From JAHECQ01 sp963775125 (GTDB lineage Bacteria > Actinomycetota > Acidimicrobiia > Acidimicrobiales > SZUA-35), in NCBI GenBank assembly GCA_963775125.1, contig CAVZHQ010000006.1:124001-188000 (forward strand): DNA of 64,000 nt, written 5' to 3'. Below the pieces are notes generated by a model, which did not search any database, was not told the DNA's origin, and saw only the letters and a list, made by a program, of their open reading frames with translations. The position numbers and the translations under genes were made by a program. Shown here one piece after another: positions 48,901 through 57,700 of this stretch; position 1 is the stretch's first letter; each line of letters opens with the position of its first letter.

Positions 48901-51092
48901 ATCCACGTCTCACCGTCGTCGAGTACGCCGTCACCGTCGCTGTCGCCCGAATCGTAGGACGCCGGACCAGTGACGTCGTCGCTGACCGACGGGCCAGTGA
49001 TGGCAGATCCGTCCGAGCCGGCAGCGTGGCTGACTTCGTAGGCGTAGGTGACCGTGTCCCCGACCGCGGCATTGGGCGGACCGGACTTCGCAACCTGCAG
49101 CATCGGCAGGTAGTCGATGTCGAGCGAGTGGCTGTCATCGTCAAGGATTGGGTCGCCGTTGGTGTCGACGCCGGAGACCGATGCCGTGTTGATCAGCGGA
49201 TCAGGATCGGACGCCCGCACCTGGTAGTCAACCGTGTAGGTCCAGGTCTCGCCGCCGTCGAGGGCGTCGTCAGTGTCGAGGTCGCCCGACAGCAGGGCGG
49301 GGACAGCGGTCACGTTGTCGCTGATCACCACGGTCGAGATGGGGGAGCCATCAGAGCTGGAGGTGTGACTCACCACGTAGGTGTAGGTGACGGTCTGGCC
49401 GGTCGTTGCCGAGGACGGGCCGGACTTCACGACCTGGAGTTCCGGAGCGAACACGAGGTTGGTGTCGTGGTCATCGGTGGCAACGACCGATGAGCCGTCG
49501 GTCGCGCTGCCACTGACGGCGACGGTGTTGGTCAGCACGTCGGGGTCGTCGACCGACACCACGTACGCCCGGCTGTAGAGCCAGGTCTCGTCGTCCTGGA
49601 GCAGGCCATCGGCGTTGGTGTCGCCCGACTGGTAGGCAGCCGACCCGGCAACGTCATCGATGACCGACAGACCGGACACCGGCGAGCCATCGCTGGTCGG
49701 ACCGTGGGTGAGCGTGAAGGTGAAGCCGAGTGTGTCGCCGACTGCGCCTGTCGCCGGACCCGCCTTCACCACGGTGATCACGGGAGCGAAGACGATGGTG
49801 GTGGTGTGGGTGTCCTGAGCCGTGACCGGGTCGCCGTTGCCGTCCTCGGCGTCGACGGTCGCGATGTTGACCAATGCGGCCGGAGCGTCGGCAGGTACGG
49901 AGTAGTCGGCTTCGTAACGCCACGTCTCGGTGGTCTGGAGGAGGTTGTCGTTGTTGGTGTCACCGGAGACGTAGGTGGCCGCGCCGGCAACGTCGTCACT
50001 GACGGATACCGACGAGACCGGTGAGCCGGTCGATCCCAAGGCGTGGGTGACGTCGAGTTGGTAGGTGATGGTGTCGTCGACGTTGGCGGTGGCGGGTCCG
50101 GTTTTGGTGATGGTGATTTGGGGGGTGTAGTCGATGGTGGTGTTGTGGGTTGCGGTGTCGGTGAGGGGTCCGCCGTCGCGGTTGGTTGCGTTGGCGGTTG
50201 CGGTGTTGGTGAGGGGGGTGGGGTCGGTGGGTTGGATGGTGTAGGTGGCTTGGTAGACCCATTCTTCGCCGAGTTCGAGGGCGGTGTCGCCGTCGTCGCC
50301 GTTGAGGTAGGTGGCGGGTCCGGCGATGTCGTCGGTGATGGTGGTGTTGAGGATGGGGGAGCCGTCTGAGGTGGGGTCGTGGGTGACGCGGAAGGTGTAG
50401 GTGACGTTCTGACCGACCGCCGCGGTGGCGGGTCCTTCCTTGACCAACGCAACCACCGGAGCGTGGATCACGTCAGTGCTGTGTGAGTCGGCGGCGGTGA
50501 CGATGTCGGAGTCATGGTCGGTGCCGGTGACGGTGCCCGTGTTCAGCAGCGGGTCAGCAGCAGCGGGTGTGACGACGTAGCCGACCGAGTACGTCCAGAT
50601 CTCGCCGGCGTCGAGTCGGTTGTTGTTGTTGCCGTCGCCCGACTGGTAGGTGGCGGGACCGGCAACGTCGTCGGTGACGGACACCGTGCCGACCGAGGAG
50701 TTGTCCGAGGTCGGATCGTGGGTGACGCTGAAGGAATAGGTGACGTTCGAACCGACGGCGGCCGTAGCCGGACCGGTCTTGTCGATCACCAGCACCGGAT
50801 GATGATCGACGGCCAGCGAATGGTTGTCGGTCGCACTCACCGACTGGCCGTCTCGATCGGTGCCCGAGGCGTTGGCGGTATTGATGACGGGGTCGGAGTC
50901 GGAGACCAGCACGATGCGGGTCGCAGTGAACACCCAGGTTTCGTTGGCCTCGAGCAGGCTGTCGCCGTCGTCACCCGAAACGTAGGTGGCGGCACCGGCG
51001 ATGTCGTCGGTGACGCTGACCGCCGAAATGGCCGAAGCGTCCGATGTCGGAGCGTGACTGCACCGCGAAGGAGTAGGTGACCGATTCACCAA
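45972..51092 (-). CDS. Giant surface protein, segment 2: fifteen tandem repeats
   Basis: An uninterrupted 5-kb stretch valid from about 51060 to 46040, holding fifteen repeats of about 114 residues. Each runs: hydrophobic strand plus KSGPA, then VTYTFxVxH, SDGSP, a TDDIAG-like turn, the acidic YxSGD loop, ETWxY/F, a DPDPLxNTAT strand and D-H/T-SLD. The only open span of this length in the repeat region shows the array can stay in frame for 15 units. It includes one copy of a perfect 373-bp duplication (50042-50414). The last residues after 46040 are out of frame. Dense acidic loops suggest calcium-dependent stiffening. Confidence 0.85.
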   Translation of the reverse strand: MVNRSPTPSRCSHAPTSDASAISAVSVTDDIAGAATYVSGDDGDSLLEANETWVFTATRIVLVSDSDPVINTANASGTDRDGQSVSATDNHSLAVDHHPVLVIDKTGPATAAVGSNVTYSFSVTHDPTSDNSSVGTVSVTDDVAGPATYQSGDGNNNNRLDAGEIWTYSVGYVVTPAAADPLLNTGTVTGTDHDSDIVTAADSHSTDVIHAPVVALVKEGPATAAVGQNVTYTFRVTHDPTSDGSPILNTTITDDIAGPATYLNGDDGDTALELGEEWVYQATYTIQPTDPTPLTNTATANATNRDGGPLTDTATHNTTIDYTPQITITKTGPATANVDDTITYQLDVTHALGSTGSPVSSVSVSDDVAGAATYVSGDTNNDNLLQTTETWRYEADYSVPADAPAALVNIATVDAEDGNGDPVTAQDTHTTTIVFAPVITVVKAGPATGAVGDTLGFTFTLTHGPTSDGSPVSGLSVIDDVAGSAAYQSGDTNADGLLQDDETWLYSRAYVVSVDDPDVLTNTVAVSGSATDGSSVVATDDHDTNLVFAPELQVVKSGPSSATTGQTVTYTYVVSHTSSSDGSPISTVVISDNVTAVPALLSGDLDTDDALDGGETWTYTVDYQVRASDPDPLINTASVSGVDTNGDPILDDDSHSLDIDYLPMLQVAKSGPPNAAVGDTVTYAYEVSHAAGSDGSAITGPSVSDDVTGPASYDSGDSDGDGVLDDGETWIFSDTHTVLASDNDPLVNTATANGSDLDGQTLTATDTHSLAVAFNPIIQIEKTGPATASVGDSITYTFAVRHAPTSDGSPMNTLAVTDDVAGPATLLSGDANSDNLLQLGETWIFTAGHVVSATDPEPLVNIATATANDREGDSLGDTDSHALAIDHSPVVTVDKSGPATASVGDLVNYTFAVGHDVTSDGSPVSGITVDDSIVGPASYDSGDDGDGLLETGETWTFIASYSVTTDGADPLLNTATVEGIDPDGDPLGDTDTHSLDVVYSPVLAVAKSGLAAAAVDQSVTYTFRVTHDATSDGSAVSAVSVLDDVAGAATYVTGDDGDSALELGEEWVYQAARTVLASDPDPLTNTVTVSGTSRDGNPVNATDSHDTSVDYTPTIAIEKSGPASADVGQTITFEFALSHAADSDGSPVSSPAVADDLAGAALYVSGDTNNDGLLQETETWIFAADYVVPPTASSSLVNIATATANDGNGDPVTAQDSHTAVIGFDPVLNTVKSGPTDAAVGEIVAYTFTVSHDATSDGSPVNLLTAVDDVAGLAAYQAGDTDSDGSLDAGEIWTFSRTYLVQADDPNLLSNTVVVTGVDVGGSPITGTDTHVTDIDFEPTMQVSKTGPATASTGDTVTYQYEVSHSVGSDGSPISSITITDDVTNTPSYQSGDTDTDDELDAGEVWVFAVTYVVDAGDPDPLVNTVIVQGADGDNVPFTVTDTHSLSVDYQPVLAVAKTGPASADVGDTVTYTYGVSHDALSDGSPISSIDVDDDITGAAGYTSGDDGDSLLESGETWFFTDSYVVQPTDPNPLVNTATVGGRDLDGELLLMTDTHSLAVGFDPIIQVVKSGPAVADLGATITYIFDVSHAASSDDSAVSAVSVTDDIAGNATYVSGDDGDGLLESGETWVYSADRAVAASDPDPLINIATASGTSRGGDPVSAADSHSLDIDYNPVLSVTKSRPYCGRRRTDRHLLLRRRPRCPQ
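50042..50414. repeat. Perfect 373-bp duplication, copy 1
   Basis: Identical base for base by reading to 52410-52782, 2,368 bp away in the same gene and orientation. It spans one repeat's tail and most of the next (PTSDGSPILNTTITDD to TYQLDVTHA). Third positions and codon choice (AAA, CCC, ACC, AAC) differ from the surrounding repeats, which favour AAG and mixed codons. Confidence 0.9.
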
Positions 51093-51651
51093 TCCGCGCA
51101 GTTGCCGGGCCCGACTTCGCGATCGCCAGGGTCGGGTTGAACGTCGGAGTGAGGGAGTGCCCGTCCGAGCGGGACACGGTCTCGCCGTCGAGGTCGACCG
51201 CAGTCACGGTCGCGAGGTTCACCAGCGGCACCGGCGTGGACGGGGTGATGACGTGGGTGTCGGTGAAGATCCAGGTCTCGCCGGTCTCGAGGACGCCGTC
51301 TCCATCATCGCCGGAGCTGAAGGTCGCGGTACCGGTCACGTTGTCGTTGACTGCCACCGCATTCAGCGCCGAGCCATCGGACGATCCGCCGTGACTGACG
51401 GCGAATTGGTACGTGACCGTGTCCCCGACCGCCGCGGTGGTCGGCCCGGTCTTGACGATGTCGATCGCCGGTCGGTAGTCGATGTTCAGGCTGTGGCTGT
51501 CCGTCGCGGCGACGGGTTCGGCGTCACGATCGAGTCCATCGACCGCGGCGGTATTGACGAGGGGATCGAGGTCGGTCGCCGCCACGTGATAGCTGACGGA
51601 GTACCAGCCACGTCTCCCCGCCGTCGAGCAGCCCGTCGGCGTCGGTGTCAC
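50971..51651 (-). CDS. Giant surface protein, short segment between two shifts
   Basis: Valid from about 51605 to 51062. It carries the end of one repeat (YHVAATDLDPLVNTAAV), one whole repeat (TFSSGDDGDGVLETGETW) and the start of the next (NPTLAIAKSGPATARIG). Two further stretches, about 52190-51875 (TYQSGDTDGDSELDGGETW) and 51875-51605 (TYQSGDTDADGLLDGGETW), lie in other frames and join it to segment 1. Confidence 0.7.
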   Translation of the reverse strand: MTPTPTGCSTAGRRGWYSVSYHVAATDLDPLVNTAAVDGLDRDAEPVAATDSHSLNIDYRPAIDIVKTGPTTAAVGDTVTYQFAVSHGGSSDGSALNAVAVNDNVTGTATFSSGDDGDGVLETGETWIFTDTHVITPSTPVPLVNLATVTAVDLDGETVSRSDGHSLTPTFNPTLAIAKSGPATARIGESVTYSFAVQSRSDIGRFGHFGGQRHRRHRRCRHLRFG

Positions 51652-51702
51652 CGGACTGGTAGGTCGGGGTGCTGGTCACATCGTCGGCAATGGTCACCGT
51701 AC

Positions 51703-54700
51703 TCACCGGTGAGCCATCGGAGGAGGCGGTGTGAGATACGGCAAAGTTGTAGGTGATGGTGTCATCGGTAGCGGCGGTGGCCGGACCGGTCTTGGAGATC
51801 TGCAGGTCGGGGGCGAATCCGATGTCGGTGGTATGGGAGTCGGTGGCGGAGACGGTTTCGCCCGCCTTGATCGACGCCGGAAATGATTGCCGTGTTCGTC
51901 AGCTGGTCGGCCACGTTGGGGGGCACGAGGTAGGTGCGAGTGAAGACCCAGGTCTCGCCGCCATCGAGTTCGCTGTCGCCGTCGGTGTCGCCGGACTGGT
52001 AGGTGGCGGGTCCGGCGATGTCGTCGTCGGCAACCAGGAGAATGACCGGGGACCCGTCGCTCGCCGCATCGTGGGAAACGGTGAAGGTGTAGGTGAGTGT
52101 TCCGCCGACGTTCCCCGTCGCCGGACCGGTCTTGGACACGGTCAGCACCGGCTCGAAACCGATGGTCGTGATGTGCGAGTCCTGCAGCGACGAGCAGATC
52201 GCCGTTGCCGTCCTCGGCGTTGGCCGTCCCCAGATTCACCAGTGTCTCCGGGGCATCGGCGGGCACGGTGTAGTCGGCTTCGTAGCGCCACGTCTCGGTG
52301 GTCTGGAGGAGGTTGTCGTTGTTGGTGTCCCCGGAGACATAGCTGGCCGGACCGGCGACGTCATCGTTCACCGACAGGTTCATCACCGGCGACCCGTCGC
52401 TGGTGGGGGCGTGGGTGACGTCGAGTTGGTAGGTGATGGTGTCGTCGACGTTGGCGGTGGCGGGTCCGGTTTTGGTGATGGTGATTTGGGGGGTGTAGTC
52501 GATGGTGGTGTTGTGGGTTGCGGTGTCGGTGAGGGGTCCGCCGTCGCGGTTGGTTGCGTTGGCGGTTGCGGTGTTGGTGAGGGGGGTGGGGTCGGTGGGT
52601 TGGATGGTGTAGGTGGCTTGGTAGACCCATTCTTCGCCGAGTTCGAGGGCGGTGTCGCCGTCGTCGCCGTTGAGGTAGGTGGCGGGTCCGGCGATGTCGT
52701 CGGTGATGGTGGTGTTGAGGATGGGGGAGCCGTCTGAGGTGGGGTCGTGGGTGACGCGGAAGGTGTAGGTGACGTTCTGACCCACCGCCGCATCCGTCTG
52801 GCCTGCCTTGGTCAGAGCGATCACCGGAGCGATCCCGACGTCCAGGCTGTGGCTGTCGGTGCCGGTGATCGGGTCACCATCGGGATCGGTTGCCGACACG
52901 ACGGCAGTGTTGACCAGCGGGTCGGCGTCGGAGGCGAGAATGGTTCGGCTGCCGCTGAACATCCAGGTCTCACCCGGATCGATCATGCCGTCGGAGTCGG
53001 TGTCGCCGCTCGAGTAGGTGGCCGGCCCGGCGATGTCATCGTTGACCGTGACTCCTCCGACGACCGAACCGTCGGAGGCTGGAGCGTGCGAGACGGCGAA
53101 GCTGTACGTGACGAGCGCCCCGATCGGGGCGGCGGCCGGCCCGGTCTTGTCGACCAGCAGCACCGGCCGATGATCGATCGCCATCGAATGATTGGACGAG
53201 GCGCTCACCTGACCACCGTCCTGATCGGTGCCCGCGGCGGTGCCCACGTTGACGAACGGGTCGGCATCGTTGAGCGAGACCAGATGGTCAGCGCTGAAGA
53301 CCCAGGTCTCGCCCCACTGCAGGAGGGCGTCGACGTTGGTGTCGCCCGAGATGTAGGTTGCGCCCCCGATCTGGTCATCGGTGACGGTGACCGCGCTGAC
53401 GGCCGAGCCGTCCGATGCCCCGGAATGCGACACCTCGAACGTGAAGCTCACGGTGTCACCAATGTCGGCCGACGCAGGACCGTTCTTGTCGACGGAGAGC
53501 GCGGGGGCGAAGTCGATGTCGATCGCGTGGGTATCGGTTGCACCCACGGGTTCGTCGGTGAGGTCATCGGCTCCCACCGTTGCCACGTTCACCATGGGGT
53601 CGGGCGACGCTGCGGTGACAAGGTAGGAGCTGGTGAACGTCCAGGTCTCGGCATCCTGGAGCAGCCCGTCGCTGTTGGCGTCGCCGGAGATGTAGACCGG
53701 AGTACCCGTCTGGTTGTCGCCGAGCGTCAGGTTCGTCAGGTCGGTGCCGTCGCTGTCGGGTGCGTGCGACACCTCGAAGGTGAAGTCGACGGTCTGGCCC
53801 ACGGTCGCCGTCGCGGGGCCGGTCTTCACCACTTCGATCGTCGGGTTGTAGGCGAGGTCGAGCGAATGACTGTCGTTTGCCGAGAGCGACTGCCCGTCCC
53901 GATCGCTGCCGGTGGCGGTTGCGACGTTCACCAGAGGGTTCGGGTCGGAGGCGTCAACGGTGTGAGTGATCGTGTAGCGCCAGGTCTCGGTGGTGTCGAG
54001 GAGCGTGTCTGCGTCGGTGTCGCCCGATTGGTAGGTGGCTGGGCCGGCGATGTCGTCGGTGACCGTCAAGCCGTTGACCGAGGAGCCATCGCTGCCGGGG
54101 GCGTGGCTCACGTCGAAGGTATACGTGACGACATCGCCGACATTGGCCGAAGAGGGCCCGCCCTTGACCACCTCGATGATGGGGAGGAAGTCGATGCCGA
54201 GCGAGTGGTCGTCGGATGCGGTGATGGTGTCACCGTCGGGGTCGGTGCCGGTGACGGTGCCGGAGTTGACCAGCGGGTCGACATCATTGGGGCCGACGAG
54301 TTTCGTGACGCTGTACTGCCAGGTTTCGTCGGGTTCGAGGAGGCCGTCGGAGTCGGTGTCACCGGAGACGTAGGCGGGCGCGGCGGTCACGCTGTCGGAC
54401 ACCGCAACGCCGGAAACCGGCGCGCCGTCCGAACTCGGCGCGTGGGTGACAGCAAAGGTGTAGGTCACGGTCTGCCCCACGGTGGCGTTGGCAGGGCCGG
54501 ACTTGGAGAGCACGAGGACCGGAGAGAACTCCACGTTCAGGGAGTGGCTGTCCTGGGCGCTGAGCGTTGTGCTGTCGCTGTCAACGCCTACGGCGGTGAC
54601 CCTATTGACGAGCGAGTCGGGCGCCGCCGCCGTTACCAGGAAGTCCACCTGGTAGGTCCAGGACTCGCTCATCTGGAGCAGACCGTCGGAATTGGTGTCT

Positions 54701-57700
54701 CCGGAAACGTAGGTCGCCGGTCCGGCGATGTCGTCGACGACGGTCACCGACGAGATCGGCGATCCGTCCGAGGACGCACCGTGGGCCACGGTGAACTCAT
54801 AGGTGACGGTGTCGCCGACCGCAGCGGTCGCCGGTCCGTTCTTGCCAACCGCAAGGCTCGGCGCGACGTCGATATCGAGCGAGTGTTGTCCCGTTGCACT
54901 GACCGCGTCGCCGTCCGGGTCGGTGCCGTCGACGGTTGCGGTGTTGACGAGCGGATCAGGATCGGAGCCCAGAATGGTTCGAGTTGCGTTGTACGTCCAC
55001 ACTTCACCCGACTCGAGGAGGTTGTCTCCGTCGTCGCCCGACTGGTAAGTCGGGGCCGCAGTCCAATCGTCGGCCAGGCTGATCGAGCCAACCGGAGATC
55101 CGTCAGAGGCGAGCGCATGGCTGACGGTGAAGGTGTACGTCACCGCGTCACCCACAGCGGCGGCGCCAACCGCCTGCTTGTCAACGGCCAGCACCGGGGC
55201 GTAGGCGACGTCGAGTGAGTGCGTGTCGGCGTCGGTGGTGAGCTGACCGTCAGCGTCGTTGCCCCGCACGACGACGATGTTGGTCAACGTGTTGGGGTCG
55301 CCGGGCTGGACGACAGAGGTGGCCGAGTACTGCCAGGTCTCGCCCAGTTCGAGAACCCCGTCGCCGTCGTCGCCTGACTGGTAGGCGGGAACGCCGACGT
55401 GGTCGTCGTCGATGACGACGGTGGCAATGGGGGACCCGTCGCTCGACACACCGTGCGACACGTCGAAGATGTAGGTCACGGTGTCGCCGACGCTGGCGGT
55501 GGCGGGGCCTGACTTGAGCACGCGGATCGTCGGCTGGAAGTCGACGATCAGCGTGTGGTTGTCGGTTGCAGCGACGGCTTCCCCGTCACGGTCCACTCCG
55601 GTAACGCTGACGGTGTTCGTGAGCGCCAGCGGGTCGGTGACGCCGACGACGTAGGTGTCCTCGAACAGCCAGCTCTCGCCCGCTTCGAGGAATGCGTCGC
55701 CGTCATCTCCCGACACGTACGTCGGGGCACCGGTGCGGTCGTCGGCGAGGCTGATGGTGCCGATGGACGATCCGTCAGACCCGGGTGCATGAGACACCAC
55801 GTAGGAGTAGGTGACCATGTCGCCGGTCGCCGCGCTCGCCGGCCCGGACTTCTGCACCTGAACCGCAGGGCGATAATCGACGTCGAGCGAATGATTGTCC
55901 GTCGCCTGGACCGTGCTCCCAGCCAGGTCGACACCCGATGCGGTCGCCACGTTGATCAAGGGATCGGCAGCCGAGGCAGTCACCGTGTAGTTGATCGTGT
56001 AGTTCCAGGTCTCGCCCACCTCGAGCAAGTTGTCACCATCGTCGCCCGAGACATAGGAGGGGGTGCCGGCGAGGTTGTCGGCGATGCTGACGCTCGAAAT
56101 CGGGCTGCCGTCCGAGGCTGGGGCGTGGGTCACGGCGAAGGTGTAGGTGACCGACTGGCCGGTGACTGCGGCTGCCGGTCCGCTCTTCGCGACTGCCAGC
56201 ACCGGATTGGGATCGAGCGCCAGGGTCCGGGTTGCCAGGATCGGCTGGATCAATTCGGTAGCGGCGACCGAGACGGTGTTCTGCACGCTGGAGAACGAGC
56301 CGTCGAACGGTTCGACCGTCGCCTGGTAGGTGATGGTCATCGACTGGCCGGGCGAGAGCATGAGCGCATCGCCGGCCGTGGTGAGGGTTGCCGGGGTGCC
56401 GTTCACGAGGTCGGCGTTCGCTCCGCCGGCGACGTTGTCGAGCACGACCGCAGACACTCCGGTTTGGGTGCCGGCGAGGAAGAGCTGTGCCGAGTTGAAG
56501 GTTCCGACGTCGCCATTGGCGCTGTCGCAGACTCGGAGGGTCCAGGTGCCGCCGCCATTGATGCCGTTGAAGAAGTTGAGCGATTGGTTGGACGTCGCCG
56601 AGCGGTCGTACCCCGCATCGTTGGCAGTGTCGGCGTTGCCGTCGTTGGCGGCGAGGACAGAGCTGGAATCGAAGCGGACGTCGTAGTTGTCGTTTCCATC
56701 ACCGCTGTTGGCGACGAGCGTTCGGATGGTGTTGTCGGGACCCGTGAGTGTCACCGTGAGATCGCCGCGGTACGTGTGAGTGAGGTCCAGACCCAGGTCG
56801 ACGTCGGTGACCGTGAGGGAACCTGGGACGGTGAACGTACGCACCAGCGGCGCGGCACACGAGGTGAGGGTTTCGCTGACCGCCCCGGTCTGGGTGTTGG
56901 CGTAGGTCTGCGACACGGCAGTCGTGGTCGTGCGGTACCCGTTGGCGACGGTCGAGTTCGGCACGTAGGTCAACGCGGACGACAAGGGGTCGGTCGCAGC
57001 GATGCCGGTGAGCGTGACCCCGGTGGTGTTCTGCACGGTGACGGTGTAGGTCAAGGCCTGGCCGGCCGAGACCGGTCCCGCCGTGTTCGCCTGCTTGGTC
57101 ACGGTTGGGAGGACGACGCTCACCGGCTCGGTGTGGGTGGCTGTCGCTTGTGGGGTGGTTCCGATCAATGCGGTAGCAGTATTGACGATCTGCCCTGCCT
57201 GGCCGTCGGCCACGGTGACGGTGTAGGTCGCCGTGCAGGTGAGGGTTGCCCCGACCGCCAGCGCTGCCGGCTGGGTCGGCGAGCAGGTGAGCGCGCTGAG
57301 CCCCACGAGCGGGTCGGTGATCCGCACGTTGCCGAGCGGCACCGTGCCGGAGTTCGTCGCCACGAAGCGATAGGTGAGGACGTCACCGGGGCTGACCGAG
57401 CCCGAGCCGTCGGTGTCAACCGAGGAGGTGCGGGTCTTGGCGAGCGACAGCGAACCGGCCTCGGAGCGGGTGCACCACGTGTCGGCCATGTCGACCAACG
57501 TCGTTGGGATGCTGCCCACGTTCGTGGTCGCTCCGGTGGTTGGATTCACGGTCATCAACGTGTGCGGATTGACCCTTGTGTCGGCTCCGTAGATGATGCC
57601 GTTGTAGACCGCCAGCTGGAGACCGATGCCGGGGTTGAAATGACGGATGTGGGTGAAGACCGAGGTCGTCGCGTTGAACGACCACACGTCGGACTCGCCC

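Noticed and set aside
44500..56100. Regular 343-bp periodicity as a CRISPR-like or satellite array
   Set aside because: The period equals 114 codons, and the repeats are conserved at protein level, not DNA level. There are no short direct repeats with unique spacers.
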